NCBI RefSeq assembly: GCF_000192575.1
Contig: NZ_GL876926.1
Location: 503,190 to 567,189 of the forward strand
Reading direction: 5' to 3'
Source of the DNA: Novosphingobium nitrogenifigens DSM 19370
GTDB taxonomy: Bacteria; Pseudomonadota; Alphaproteobacteria; Sphingomonadales; Sphingomonadaceae
Length of the DNA stretch: 64,000 nucleotides
Made by a program: the position numbers and the translations under genes. Shown here one piece after another: positions 50,118 through 62,109 of the stretch (the first letter of the stretch is position 1; each line of letters begins with the position of its first letter). The notes below the pieces were generated by a model. The model had not been told where the DNA came from and searched no databases. It saw nothing but the letters and a program-made list of their open reading frames with translations.

Positions 50118-51422
50118 TCAGACCGAAACCGGCGTTGCCTTTCGTCCCGAAGTGCCGAATACGCGCAGATAGCGTTCGATCTCGGTCGGATCACCGGTCG
50201 CCTTGGCAGGATTGTCGGACAGCTTGACCGCCGGGCGCCCATTGGCCTCGATGACCTTGCACACCAGAGAGATCGGATCGAGCCCGTCGGTGTCGAAGGG
50301 GGCGCAGCCACGGAAATCGTTGGTGAGATTTGTGCCCCAGCCAAAGCTCAGTCGGACGCGGCCATGGAAATGGCGATAGGTCGCCTCGATGCTGTCGACG
50401 TCCATCCCGTCGGAAAAGATCAGCAGTTTGCTGCGGGGATCGCGGCCTCTGGCCTGCCACCAGGCGATGATCTGTTCCCCGGCCTCGATCGGCGGGGCGC
50501 TGTCGGGGCGAAAGCCGGTCCAGTCCGCGACCCAGTCGGGTGCGTCCTTGAGGAAGGCGGCGGTGCCGAAAGCATCGGGCAGGGCGATCCGCAGGTTGCC
50601 GCCGTAATGCCCCTGCCACTCTTCAAGAACGCGATAGGGCGCGCTCGCAAGGTCGGTGTCGTCCTGTGCCAGGGCGGCCATGACCATCGGCAATTCGTGG
50701 GCATTGGTGCCGATCGCCTCGAGATCGGCGTCCATGGCGAGCAACACGTTGGACGAGCCGATGAAGCGGCGGCCCAGCCCTTCCTTGAGGGCCTCTACGC
50801 ACCAGCGTTGCCACAGGAAGCCATGACGGCGGCGCGTACCGAAATCGGAAATGACGAGATCGGGCAATTGAGCCAGTCGCTCGACCTTGTCCCACAGCTT
50901 GGCCTTGGCGCGGGCATAGAGCACGTCGAGTTCGAAACGGGCGCGCCCCTTCATCGCGGCGCGCGAGCGCAATTCGTTGATGATCGCCAGTGCCGGGATT
51001 TCCCACATCATCGTGTGGGTCCATGGGCCGTGGAAGAGCAGTTCGTACTGTCCGTCGATCTTGCGCAAGTCATAGTCGGGCAGACGGAAGTCTGCGAGCC
51101 AGGCGATGAAGTCCGGGCTGAACATCTGGGTCCGGCCATAGAAGCTGTTGCCCGCGAGCCAGATCAGTTCCTTCTTGCCGAAGCGCAGCGAGCGGGCATG
51201 GTCGAGCTGGGCGCGCAGTTCTGCCTCATCGATCACGTCGGCAAGACGGACCGACGCGGTGCGGTTGATCACCTTGAACGTGGCGTGCACTTCAGGATGG
51301 AGATGGCGGACCATCTGCAACATCAGCAGCTTGTAGAAATCGGTATCGAGCAGGCTGCGTACGATCGGGTCGAGCCGCCAGTTGTGATTGTAGGTGCGCG
51401 TGGCGATATCGGTGAAGACCAT
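50118..51422 (-). CDS. pncB: Nicotinate phosphoribosyltransferase
   Basis: Converts nicotinate and PRPP to nicotinate mononucleotide in the Preiss-Handler NAD route. 434 residues, family length. N-terminal [48 protein letters not shown] and [10 protein letters not shown] with the PRPP-binding region are typical. Divergent from pncA across 177 bp, and the two encode consecutive steps (nicotinamide to nicotinate to NaMN). Confidence 0.95.
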   Translation of the reverse strand: MVFTDIATRTYNHNWRLDPIVRSLLDTDFYKLLMLQMVRHLHPEVHATFKVINRTASVRLADVIDEAELRAQLDHARSLRFGKKELIWLAGNSFYGRTQMFSPDFIAWLADFRLPDYDLRKIDGQYELLFHGPWTHTMMWEIPALAIINELRSRAAMKGRARFELDVLYARAKAKLWDKVERLAQLPDLVISDFGTRRRHGFLWQRWCVEALKEGLGRRFIGSSNVLLAMDADLEAIGTNAHELPMVMAALAQDDTDLASAPYRVLEEWQGHYGGNLRIALPDAFGTAAFLKDAPDWVADWTGFRPDSAPPIEAGEQIIAWWQARGRDPRSKLLIFSDGMDVDSIEATYRHFHGRVRLSFGWGTNLTNDFRGCAPFDTDGLDPISLVCKVIEANGRPAVKLSDNPAKATGDPTEIERYLRVFGTSGRKATPVSV

Positions 51423-51599
51423 GGGGACCCTGTTCAGCCGGTGACGGTGTGGAAAGCGATGTCCCGGCGGGCTCGGCTGACCGGAGCCGGGTATCGCAAT
51501 CGCGTCCTCTCCCGCTTATGGTCTTGTCCCGTCCATGCCAACAGCAGACATTTGTAGAAGGCCGTCGGCGTGGAATTCGGGGGCACAGGAGACAACGGG

Positions 51600-52184
51600 A
51601 TGATCGGTTTCGTGATCGTGGTCGACATGCAGTACGATTTCGTGGCGCCCGACGGTGCCTTGTCGGTACCCGATGCGGACAGCCTGGTCAGGCCGATGCA
51701 GGAATGGCTGGCCGAACTCGATCCGGCCCATGTCGCCGGGGTGTTGATGACCTTCGATACCCATGATCCCGAAATCTACCCGGCTTCGGCCGAAGCGGAA
51801 GAATTCCCGATCCATTGCGTGCGTGGAAGCACGGGGTGGGACAGTGTGCTCGATCCCTCGGTCATCAATCCGGCCATTCCGGTCTGGCGGCTGGAAAAGG
51901 GGGTATTCGACATGTGGGCGGAACCCGATGCGCGCCTGTCGCGGTTTGCCGATGCGACAGTGACGGTCGATCGCGATGCCTTTTTCGAGGATCTGGTCGA
52001 GCGCGGCATCGGCCCGGTGACGGTCGTGGGCGTTGCCACCGACTATTGCGTCCGCTGGGCCGTCGAAGGCCTTGTCGAGCGCGGCTTTGCCGTCGAGGTT
52101 CCTCCGGCACTGACCAAGGGCATAGGCACGGTTGCGGAGGCGATCGAATCCGAAGAGGAAGGGCCGATCACGTCATGTGGGTGA
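51600..52184 (+). CDS. pncA: Nicotinamidase-like cysteine hydrolase (PncA)
   Basis: 194-residue isochorismatase-family hydrolase with a full PncA triad: Asp9 (VDMQYDF), Lys100 (LEKGVFD) and Cys150 (GVATDYCVRWA). Metal-site residues Asp53/His55 (FDTHD) and His72 (FPIHCVRGS). It hydrolyses nicotinamide to nicotinate, giving the substrate for the divergent pncB. The start ATG 51600 has AGGAG; the frame extends 10 codons upstream. Followed within 32 bp by the convergent tRNA-Lys. Function is strongly supported by pairing with pncB. Confidence 0.9.
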   Translation: MIGFVIVVDMQYDFVAPDGALSVPDADSLVRPMQEWLAELDPAHVAGVLMTFDTHDPEIYPASAEAEEFPIHCVRGSTGWDSVLDPSVINPAIPVWRLEKGVFDMWAEPDARLSRFADATVTVDRDAFFEDLVERGIGPVTVVGVATDYCVRWAVEGLVERGFAVEVPPALTKGIGTVAEAIESEEEGPITSCG

Positions 52185-52215
52185 CGGCAGGTTCGAATGT
52201 CGATTTTGGAAAGGG

Positions 52216-52291
<76 letters not shown>

Positions 52292-52330
52292 ATCGCCGGT
52301 GGGCGACATGCCTTGCGGCAAGGTGGTGAT

Positions 52331-52406
<76 letters not shown>

Positions 52407-52539
52407 ACTGTATCACCCGGCTGATTTCGCTTTCGCTTCATCAGCGTGGGAGCCGTCCCTCTAACGATTTTTCACGACCTGCCAAGCCCGAATCTGCGGC
52501 TGTGGATAAAAAATTTCAGATCGATGTCAGGCCTGGGTT

Positions 52540-53661
52540 TCAGGCAAGACGGCCGCGTTGGGGACGCGACCAGCGGTCGACCGCCATGATCGTGCCGATG
52601 CAGATCATGTTGGTCATCATCGATGATCCGCCATGGCTGAGGAAGGGCAGGGGGATGCCCACGACCGGCGCAAGTCCCATGACCATCATCATGTTGATGC
52701 ACACGTAAAAGAAGATCGTCGTCACCATTCCGGCCGCGAGCAGGCGGGAAAAGCGATCCGGCGCCCGCAGCGCGACTTTGAGGCCCCAGGTGAACACGAC
52801 CGCAAAGACGGCGAGCACGAACAGCCCGCCGAGCATGCCCCATTCCTCGGCCATCGTGGCAAAGACGAAGTCGGTGTGCGATTCGGGCAGGTAGTCGAGG
52901 TGGCTCTGCGAACCGTTGCCGAAGCCCTTGCCGAAAAAGCCGCCCGATCCGATCGCGATCTTCGATTGGGTAATGTGATAGCCCGAGCCGAGCGGATCGC
53001 TTTCCGGATCGAGGAAGACGAGCACCCGTTTGCGCTGATAGTCGTGCAGGAGGAAAAAGAACGCGAGCGGCGCAGCGATCGCGCCTGCAAGTCCGCCGCC
53101 GACGAAAAGCCACATCGGCAGTCCGGCAAGGAACATCATGACCAGCGCGCCGAAGCTGATCGCAAGGGCCGTGCCGAGGTCGGGTTGCAGCATGACGAGT
53201 GCGGCCGGAATGCCGAGCAGGACCAGCGGTGGCACGATCGCGCGCCAGGCCCGGATCTCGTTGAGCGGCAGCATCGAATAGAACCATGCCAGCACGAGCA
53301 CGATTCCCGGCTTCATCAGTTCCGAGGGCTGCAGCGTCATGAAGCCGAGATTGAGCCAGCGCTGGCTCCCCCCGCCGATTCGGCCGATCAGTTCGACCAG
53401 AACGAGCAGGACGCACAGCACGACATAGCCGGGCATGGCGATCCGCTTGAACCACTCCTGAGGCACGCGCCCGATCAGCATGGCCATCGTCAGAAAGCCG
53501 AAGAAGCGAATGATGTGCATCGCCGCCCACGGCTGCCAGCGTCCCCCGGCGGCCGAATAGAGCACTGCGCCGCCGAACAGGGTCAGCAGGGTCAGAGGGA
53601 TGATGACTTGCCACGGCTGGCGCGAAAGCGCCTGAGGGACATAGGCGCGCGGCATCATCAT
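52540..53661 (-). CDS. rodA: Rod-shape protein RodA (SEDS glycosyltransferase)
   Basis: Peptidoglycan polymerase of the elongasome, partner of PBP2. 373 residues, about ten hydrophobic segments. SEDS signatures: RWLNLGFMTLQPSELMKPGIVL, LQPDLGTALA, GSGYHITQSKIAIGSGGFFGKGFG and GIPLPFLSHGGSSMM. Three in-frame ATGs in a row mark the start; the first (53661) overlaps the mrdA stop (ATGATGATG), giving tight coupling. Last gene of mreB-mreC-mreD-mrdA-rodA. Confidence 0.94.
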   Translation of the reverse strand: MMMPRAYVPQALSRQPWQVIIPLTLLTLFGGAVLYSAAGGRWQPWAAMHIIRFFGFLTMAMLIGRVPQEWFKRIAMPGYVVLCVLLVLVELIGRIGGGSQRWLNLGFMTLQPSELMKPGIVLVLAWFYSMLPLNEIRAWRAIVPPLVLLGIPAALVMLQPDLGTALAISFGALVMMFLAGLPMWLFVGGGLAGAIAAPLAFFFLLHDYQRKRVLVFLDPESDPLGSGYHITQSKIAIGSGGFFGKGFGNGSQSHLDYLPESHTDFVFATMAEEWGMLGGLFVLAVFAVVFTWGLKVALRAPDRFSRLLAAGMVTTIFFYVCINMMMVMGLAPVVGIPLPFLSHGGSSMMTNMICIGTIMAVDRWSRPQRGRLA

Positions 53662-55754
53662 TGGCCGGAGGCTCCGCTGGCGGTAGCGCCCGGCGTCTGC
53701 GGCTGGGCTGCCGGTTGGGGTGGCGACGGCGGCGCCGGTGCCGGGCCGGGCTCGGGTTCGGGCGCGGGGCTGGCTGCGTCGGTTTCCGGGCTGTCGGGCT
53801 CGGCAACCGGCTTGTTGTCCTGCTCGACTTCCTTGCTGGCCTCGTCGTCGTCGGGGGCTGCGGGAGCCGTGGCACCGTATTGCGCGGCATAGGCGGCATA
53901 TTTGGCGGCCATGCGCTGTTGCAGGTTGCCGCCCCACTGGCGTTCGTATTCGTCGAGCGCCGCCATCGCCTTGGTCTGGTCGAACAGATAGGTCATGACG
54001 TCACGGGCGATCGGATAGGCCGCCGGAGAGCCGCCACCATGCTCGATCGCGACCGCGCAGGCGTAGCGCGGCTTGTCGAACGGGGCAAAGCAGATGAAGT
54101 GGCCGTGGTCGCGGTGCTTCCACTGGCCGCCCTTGCCGTTGCCGATGTTGAGGCCGACGACCTGGGCGGTGCCGGTCTTGCCCGCCATCTGCACGCCGGG
54201 AATGGGCAGGCGTGCCTTGCCCGCAGTGCCGCGTCCGTTGACCACTTCGTTCATCGCCGCATGGATGAGGTCGAGATGCTCTTGCCGGAATCCCATCGAG
54301 GGCGGCGGTGGTGCATGGCGGTCGAGCAGGAGGCGCGGCATGTGTTTCAGCCCGGACGCCAGGCGCGAGACATAGACTGCCTGCTGCAGCGGATTGACCA
54401 GCATGTAGCCCTGGCCGATCGTCGCGTTGACGGTGTCATAGACCGCCCATTCCTTGTGGTACTTGCGCAGCTTCCATGCAGGGTCGGGCACCGTGCCGTA
54501 GGACTGGCCCGGATAGGGCATCGGAAATTCCTGTCCGAGGCCCATGCGCCGCATCATTGCGGCGATCTTGTCCATGCCGATCTGTTGCGCGAAGTGATAG
54601 AAATAGACGTCGCAGGACTGGTAGATTCCCTTCATCATGTCGGTCGAGCCGTGACCATGATGGTTCCAGCAGTGGAACACGCGGTTGCCGACGCGCAGGC
54701 CGCCGGCGCAGTTGACGGCTGCATGGGGATCGAGCCCGGCCTCGAGAAAGGCGAGCGCAACCATCGGCTTGACCGTCGATCCGGGCGGATAAAGTCCGCG
54801 CAATACCTTGTTTCGCAAGGGAACATGGTCGTCTTCGGACAGCATTTTCCATTCGATACGGCCGATGCCGTCGGAAAACGAATTGGGGTCGAAACAGGGC
54901 ATCGACACCATCGCCAGAAGATCGCCGGTAAGGCAGTCCATGACGACGACGCTGCCGCTTTCAAGGCCGATCCGGCGAGCGGCATATTCCTGCAGCCCGG
55001 CATGGATGGTAAGCTGGATCGGCTGGCCGGGCACGTCCTCGCGGGTGCCGAGATCGCGCACCACCTTACCACTTGCAGTGGCTTCGACCCGGCGGGCTCC
55101 GGGGACGCCACGCAGGCGAACTTCGAAAGCCTTTTCAAGGCTGTCCTTGCCGATCTTGAAGCCCGGTGTGATCAAGAGCGGATTGTGTTCGCGGACATAG
55201 TCGTCGGCCGATGCCGGGCCGACATAGCCTACCAGATGCCCGACTGCCGCGCCCGAAGGATAAAAGCGCGAATAGCCGCGCTGCGGGATCACGCCGGGCA
55301 ATTCGGGCAGGCGCACGCTGACTGCGGCGAACTTGTCCCATTCGAGCTTGCTCGCGACTTCGACCGGCTGGAAACCGCGCGACTTGCCGATCTTGTCCTT
55401 GATGTCCGCGATGTGATCGGGCGTCAGGTCGAGCAGTCCCGAAAGCTTTGCGAGCGTCGTATCCGCATCGACGATGCGGTCGGGGATGAGGTCGACGCGG
55501 AAATCGGCGCGATTGGACGCGAGTGCCGCGCCGTTGCGGTCGAGAACCCAGCCGCGCCGGGGCGGGATCAGCGACAGGTTGACCCGGTTGCTTTCCGAGG
55601 CGGCCTTGTACTTGGCGTTTTCGGCAACAGCGAGATAGCCGAGCCGGGTCGCCAGCAAGAGGCCGACACCCCCCTGAATTGCGCCGAGCATGAACGTGCG
55701 GCGCTCGAACGTCTGGCTCAGGCGAGCCGCAGTCATGGGCAGTTTCTGCTTCAT
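53658..55754 (-). CDS. mrdA: Penicillin-binding protein 2 (MrdA)
   Basis: Class B transpeptidase of lateral-wall synthesis. 698 residues: N-terminal TM (about 20-43, FMLGAIQGGVGLLLATRL), dimerisation region, and transpeptidase domain with the SxxK in GLYPPGSTVKPMVALA and KTG in QMAGKTGTAQV. The last 65-70 residues are a Pro/Ala/Glu tail (SPAPEPEPGPAPAPPSPP) not present in E. coli PBP2. Starts 8 bp after the mreD stop. Confidence 0.95.
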   Translation of the reverse strand: MKQKLPMTAARLSQTFERRTFMLGAIQGGVGLLLATRLGYLAVAENAKYKAASESNRVNLSLIPPRRGWVLDRNGAALASNRADFRVDLIPDRIVDADTTLAKLSGLLDLTPDHIADIKDKIGKSRGFQPVEVASKLEWDKFAAVSVRLPELPGVIPQRGYSRFYPSGAAVGHLVGYVGPASADDYVREHNPLLITPGFKIGKDSLEKAFEVRLRGVPGARRVEATASGKVVRDLGTREDVPGQPIQLTIHAGLQEYAARRIGLESGSVVVMDCLTGDLLAMVSMPCFDPNSFSDGIGRIEWKMLSEDDHVPLRNKVLRGLYPPGSTVKPMVALAFLEAGLDPHAAVNCAGGLRVGNRVFHCWNHHGHGSTDMMKGIYQSCDVYFYHFAQQIGMDKIAAMMRRMGLGQEFPMPYPGQSYGTVPDPAWKLRKYHKEWAVYDTVNATIGQGYMLVNPLQQAVYVSRLASGLKHMPRLLLDRHAPPPPSMGFRQEHLDLIHAAMNEVVNGRGTAGKARLPIPGVQMAGKTGTAQVVGLNIGNGKGGQWKHRDHGHFICFAPFDKPRYACAVAIEHGGGSPAAYPIARDVMTYLFDQTKAMAALDEYERQWGGNLQQRMAAKYAAYAAQYGATAPAAPDDDEASKEVEQDNKPVAEPDSPETDAASPAPEPEPGPAPAPPSPPQPAAQPQTPGATASGASGQ

Positions 55755-55761
55755 GGCGGGC

Positions 55762-56334
55762 TCAAAGCCTTCTGAGCGGCAGCAGGCGGACGCGATCGAC
55801 CATGGCGACCGCCTTGTTGACCACCGGGAACAGGACCATCGCGAGCAGCCATTGCGGCCCGACGGTCAGGGGAAGGGGGTAGCCTGCAGCAAGTCCGGCA
55901 AGCCCGGACTGGAGCAGGAGATAGCCCGAAACGAGAACCACAGCAACGAGCCAGTCCTGCACGAAGCTGCGCCAGAGATAGCGTTCGTCGATCACGTCCA
56001 TGGCGAGCATCGCCGCCGACCACAGCACGATGGCCGAGCCGAAGGGCTGCCCGCTGAACATGTCGTCCCATGCGCCGAGCGGGAGCCCGGCCCAGACGGG
56101 CAGGAAGCTCGGTCGCAACATGCGCCAGGCCAGAAGGGTCATGAAGGCAAGCGGCGGGATCACCGGCGCCGAGGCGATGACCGGCGAAAACGTGACCAGC
56201 GACATCGCCATGATTGAGGCCCACGGCAATCCGTTCGCAAGCCAGGGGAGCGGCGCGCGATTGATCGGGACATTGGCACCGGCCTCTGTCCCGGCGGGAT
56301 TGCGCTGCGTGGAAATGCGCGGCGAAAGCGCCAT
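55762..56334 (-). CDS. mreD: Rod-shape protein MreD
   Basis: Small inner-membrane component of the elongasome that links MreC/MreB with RodA-PBP2. 190 residues with about five hydrophobic segments; PSFLPVWAGLPLGAWDDMFSGQPFGSAIVLW is the typical MreD core (a Gly-Asp rich loop between membrane helices). 3 bp after mreC. The family is poorly conserved, so operon position carries weight. Confidence 0.87.
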   Translation of the reverse strand: MALSPRISTQRNPAGTEAGANVPINRAPLPWLANGLPWASIMAMSLVTFSPVIASAPVIPPLAFMTLLAWRMLRPSFLPVWAGLPLGAWDDMFSGQPFGSAIVLWSAAMLAMDVIDERYLWRSFVQDWLVAVVLVSGYLLLQSGLAGLAAGYPLPLTVGPQWLLAMVLFPVVNKAVAMVDRVRLLPLRRL

Positions 56335-56337
56335 GGT

Positions 56338-57243
56338 TCAGTTGTCGTCCTTGGGCGGCGGGCCGGCGGCCTTGAGGCTGTCGGCCATCGCCGCGACCGC
56401 CGGAGCCTTGTAGACGGGCAGGACCACCACGTAATCGGTCGCTGCCGGGTCGGCGGCGAGACGTCCTTCGGCACCGTCTCGCTGCGGTACGGACACGATC
56501 GCCACCGGAATACCGGGGGGATAGATCCCGCCGGACCCGGACGTCACGAAAATGTCGCCCGTGTGGAGCGGGTTGGTCCCCATGGTCAGCAGGCGGATCG
56601 CGATCTTGCCGTTGGCGCTGCCTTGAACGAAGCCGGGCAGGCCGTCGCTCGCGCGGCGAACCGGAACCACGTTGTCCGCGTCGCTGATGAGCAGGACGCG
56701 GGCGGTGTCGGGGCTGGTTTCGACGACTCGCCCGACAAGGCCTCCGGCTGCGCGCACCGGTTGCCCTTCGTGAACGCCATGGCCCGAACCGGCGTCGAGC
56801 ACCGCATAACGGCGCGCGCTGGCGGCGGTCGATCCGATCAGGCGAGCGGCCACGACCGGCGGAGCGGCCGGATCGACGATGCCGAGCAGGGCCTTGAGGC
56901 GGCGGTTTTCTTCCTGAACGGCGCGCATGGTGACGGCATCCGCGCGGGCCGCCGCGATTTCACGCGTGAATTCCAGATTCTGGTGCCCGGCGTCGAAATA
57001 GGCGCCGATGGTCGCAAGGAGGCCGCGCCCGGAATTCCGTGCAGTGGCAGAGGCTTCGCCAACTGGAGCCGCGATCTCGCTGCCCGCGCTGCGCAGGAAG
57101 GAAAAGGCTTCCGGGTGAATCAGCGAGACGCCGAGCACGACCAGTCCCGCCACGACGCCGACGATGGCGACTACGTAGCCGGTGAAGATCCCGTACTGCG
57201 CCCTGCGCGAATAGCCCGGGCGCAAGTCTCGCGACCGCGCCAT
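56338..57243 (-). CDS. mreC: Rod-shape protein MreC
   Basis: Bitopic scaffold protein of the elongasome. 301 residues: TM about 19-41 (YGIFTGYVVAIVGVVAGLVVLG region), coiled coil about 65-115, and a periplasmic beta domain with VGRVVETSPDTARVLLISDADNVVPV and GNIFVTSGSGGIYPPGIPVA-like sequence (here GDIFVTSGSGGIYPPGIPVA). Follows mreB by 151 bp. Confidence 0.94.
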   Translation of the reverse strand: MARSRDLRPGYSRRAQYGIFTGYVVAIVGVVAGLVVLGVSLIHPEAFSFLRSAGSEIAAPVGEASATARNSGRGLLATIGAYFDAGHQNLEFTREIAAARADAVTMRAVQEENRRLKALLGIVDPAAPPVVAARLIGSTAASARRYAVLDAGSGHGVHEGQPVRAAGGLVGRVVETSPDTARVLLISDADNVVPVRRASDGLPGFVQGSANGKIAIRLLTMGTNPLHTGDIFVTSGSGGIYPPGIPVAIVSVPQRDGAEGRLAADPAATDYVVVLPVYKAPAVAAMADSLKAAGPPPKDDN

Positions 57244-57394
57244 AAAACCGTTTCCTTTCTGATCGCTGCCGATGCCTGATCTTAATCGTCCAAGGCGCCG
57301 GAGACGATGAAAACTTGCTGAACGGAAAAATGCTGCCGAAAATGCGCGCCCGACCGTTCCGAAATGCCGGTCGGATCAGGGCGCATGTATTCGG

Positions 57395-58456
<1,062 letters not shown>

Positions 58457-58625
58457 TCAGCGGGTTTGCGCGCGAGGGCGCGCCCACCCGAAACAGGGTA
58501 TGCAGGAGCGAAGGCGGCTCATTAGCGCAAGCCTTGCGCAAAACCCACCGAATTGTGCGACTGCGTCAGGGATAACTTGCACCATACGTCTCGAAAACAA
58601 GGGGTTTCATCGCTAGGGTCAATTC

Positions 58626-60482
58626 ATGGCCAGCGAACCCCGCCTGATCCGCCGTTTGCCCGAGCATCTGGTTAACCGCATCGCTGCGGGTGAAGTGGTC
58701 GAACGGCCCGCCAGCGCGCTCAAGGAACTGGTTGAAAACGCTATCGACGCGGGAGCCACGCATGTGTCTGTGCGTCTTTCCGAAGGCGGGCTGTCGCTGA
58801 TCGAGGTGACGGACGACGGTTGCGGCATGCGCGCCGACGAAATGGCGCTTGCGCTCGAACGCCATGCGACCTCCAAGCTGCCCGAAAGCCTGATCGGCGA
58901 GGAAAGTGCGCTCGAACGTGTCATCACGCTGGGGTTCCGGGGCGAGGCACTGCCCTCGATTGCGTCCGTCGCGCGGCTGACGATCGAAAGCCGTTCGCGC
59001 GAGACGGGTGAAGCGTGGAAACGGGTGGTCGATCACGGCGATCTCGTCGGTGACGGTCCGGCTGCCTTGCCGCCCGGAACTCGCGTGCGGGTGGAGGACT
59101 TGTTCGGGCGCGTTCCGGCCCGGCGCAAGTTTCTCCGTTCGGCGCGGTCGGAATGGGCCGCCGCGCTCGACGTGGTGCGGCGCCTCGCGATGGCGCGACC
59201 GGACATCGGTTTTACGCTCGAACACGATGGCCGCCGGGCCTTGCAGGTTCAGCCGGGTGAACGGCTCGACATGCGCGTCGCGCAACTGGTCTCGCGTGAC
59301 CTGATTTCCAATTCGGTTGCGGTCGATCTGGTACGCGGCGATTACCACCTGATCGGGGTTGCGGGCCTGCCGACGTACAATCGCGGCGTTGCCGATCACC
59401 AGTATCTTTTCGTCAATGGCCGTCCGGTGCGGGACCGTCTGCTGTTGGGGGCGGTGCGCGGCGCCTATGCCGACATGCTGGCGCGCGATCGCCATGCCGT
59501 GCTCGCGCTGTTCCTGACGCTTCCGGCAGAGGAAGTCGACGTCAACGTCCACCCGGCCAAGACCGAAGTGCGCTTTCGCGATTCGGCGCTGGTGCGGGGG
59601 ATGATCGTTTCCGGGTTGCGACAGGCCTTGTCCGAAGGGGATCGCCGCTCGGCGCAGGCTCCGGACGCGACGGCGATGCAGGCTTGGCAGGTCGAGCCCG
59701 TCGCGGCGCCCGAACCGGTGTTCAGCCCAGTTCCCCCGGTGCAGAGCAACCTGTTTGCACGGCCCGCTTCTCGTCCGGCTTATGTGCCGCAGCGCCTGGG
59801 CGAGGCGGGTGTGGCCTGGCGTGGCTATGAGGCCGAGGTCATGGCCTTGCCCGAGGCGCGTGCAGAGCCTGCAACTGCGCCTGTTCCCGAAGGCGAAGCA
59901 CATCCGCTGGGCGTTGCGCGCGGGCAGATCGGCAAGACCTACATCGTTGCTGAGGCGGCGGACGGGCTGGTTATCGTCGACCAGCACGCCGCGCACGAGC
60001 GACTCGTGCTCGAGCGCCTGCGCGCGGCGGGGGCCGGAGAGGGCGATGCACCGGCGCAGGCGCTGCTGCTGCCCGAAGTCGTCGAACTCGATGAGGTCGA
60101 TTGCGACCGGCTGGAGGAAGCCGCGCATGAACTCGCGCGGTTCGGGCTCATTCTCGAACGCTTTGGCCCCGGTGCCGTCCTCATCCGATCGGTGCCCGCG
60201 ATGCTGGGCAAGGGCGATCCGCAGGCTCTGGTGCGTGACGTTGCCGACGATCTTGCCCGCAACGGCGCGACACTGCTGGTCGGCGAACGTCTTGATCTGG
60301 TGCTGGCGACGATGGCCTGCCACGGTTCGGTGCGCGCCGGACGCGTGTTGTCGGTCCCTGAAATGAACGCTCTGCTGCGCGAGATGGAAGAGACGCCGCG
60401 GTCCGGGCAATGCAATCACGGGCGCCCGACCTGGGTCAAGCTCGCCCACGGCGACATCGAGAAGCTGTTCGGGCGAAAGTGA
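58626..60482 (+). CDS. mutL: DNA mismatch repair protein MutL (endonuclease type)
   Basis: Mismatch-repair matchmaker ATPase. 618 residues: GHKL ATPase with ELVENAIDAGATHV (33-47), TDDGCGM (62-68) and GFRGEALPSI (103-112); flexible linker about 340-430; C-terminal dimerisation/nuclease domain with DQHAAHERLVLE at 452-463, which fits DQHA(X)2E(X)4E exactly (Asp452, Glu458, Glu463), and ACHGSVRAG and CNHGRP metal-site motifs. This fits species without MutH. Gln373-Phe377 (QSNLF) in the linker matches a beta-clamp-binding QxxLF motif. ATG at 58626. Confidence 0.96.
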   Translation: MASEPRLIRRLPEHLVNRIAAGEVVERPASALKELVENAIDAGATHVSVRLSEGGLSLIEVTDDGCGMRADEMALALERHATSKLPESLIGEESALERVITLGFRGEALPSIASVARLTIESRSRETGEAWKRVVDHGDLVGDGPAALPPGTRVRVEDLFGRVPARRKFLRSARSEWAAALDVVRRLAMARPDIGFTLEHDGRRALQVQPGERLDMRVAQLVSRDLISNSVAVDLVRGDYHLIGVAGLPTYNRGVADHQYLFVNGRPVRDRLLLGAVRGAYADMLARDRHAVLALFLTLPAEEVDVNVHPAKTEVRFRDSALVRGMIVSGLRQALSEGDRRSAQAPDATAMQAWQVEPVAAPEPVFSPVPPVQSNLFARPASRPAYVPQRLGEAGVAWRGYEAEVMALPEARAEPATAPVPEGEAHPLGVARGQIGKTYIVAEAADGLVIVDQHAAHERLVLERLRAAGAGEGDAPAQALLLPEVVELDEVDCDRLEEAAHELARFGLILERFGPGAVLIRSVPAMLGKGDPQALVRDVADDLARNGATLLVGERLDLVLATMACHGSVRAGRVLSVPEMNALLREMEETPRSGQCNHGRPTWVKLAHGDIEKLFGRK

Positions 60483-60494
60483 GCCCGATCCGCG

Positions 60495-60953
60495 TCAATC
60501 CGAACCGGTAGGGTCGCGGGTTTCCACCATCGCATTGCTGGTCATGCTCATGACCATGACCCCGTCCTGATTGAAGACGCGCGTGGTCGAGCGATAGATC
60601 CCGCGTTCGGGCCTGGTCTTGCTGCGTCGTTTTTCGAGGATCTCGGTTTCGACGCGAAGAGTGTCGCCGGGATAGACCGGGCGGTGCCAGCGAAGTTCGT
60701 CGACTCCCGGCGAACCAAGGCCGCGATGCCCGGTCTTTTCCTGCTGCTCGACCAGCATGGCCATGGTCATGGCGCAAGTGTGCCAGCCGCTTGCCGACAG
60801 GCGTCCGAAATGGGTCTGGGCGGCTGCGGCGTCGTCGAGGTGAAACGGTTGGGGATCGTATTTGGACGCGAATGCGACCACTTCCTCCCGCGTCACCGGA
60901 TAGGAGCCGAAATGGGACACGACGCCCACGACCAGATCTTCGTAGAACTGCAT
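60495..60953 (-). CDS. MaoC-like (R)-specific hydratase
   Basis: 152 residues with the hot-dog fold pattern of MaoC dehydratases: FGSYPVTREEVVAFASKYDPQPFHLDDAAA (Asp/His active-site dyad in DPQPFHLD), SGWHTCAMTM, and DELRWHRPVYPGDTLRVETEIL. Probably hydrates enoyl-CoA, feeding PHA or fatty-acid metabolism; phaZ in the same window makes a PHA link attractive but unproven. Its ATG lies only 5 nt after a strong hairpin (60959-60985), with no visible Shine-Dalgarno sequence. Confidence 0.87.
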   Translation of the reverse strand: MQFYEDLVVGVVSHFGSYPVTREEVVAFASKYDPQPFHLDDAAAAQTHFGRLSASGWHTCAMTMAMLVEQQEKTGHRGLGSPGVDELRWHRPVYPGDTLRVETEILEKRRSKTRPERGIYRSTTRVFNQDGVMVMSMTSNAMVETRDPTGSD

Positions 60954-60958
60954 GAGAA

Positions 60959-60985
60959 AGGGGTGTGCCCGGCGGACACACCCCT
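60959..60985. terminator. Hairpin between ychF and the MaoC gene
   Basis: AGGGGTGTG (60959-60967) pairs with CACACCCCT (60977-60985), 9-bp stem with 9-nt loop, followed on the minus strand by TTTCTC and then the MaoC ATG. It probably ends ychF transcription; its 3' base is 5 nt from the next start codon. Confidence 0.7.
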
Positions 60986-61008
60986 GTCAATGAATCTTAA
61001 TTGGATGA

Positions 61009-62109
<1,101 letters not shown>

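Noticed and set aside
53661..55775. A 704-codon frame antisense to mrdA
   Set aside because: Antisense shadow of a conserved gene; no recognisable family and Arg/Val/Asp-rich shadow composition.
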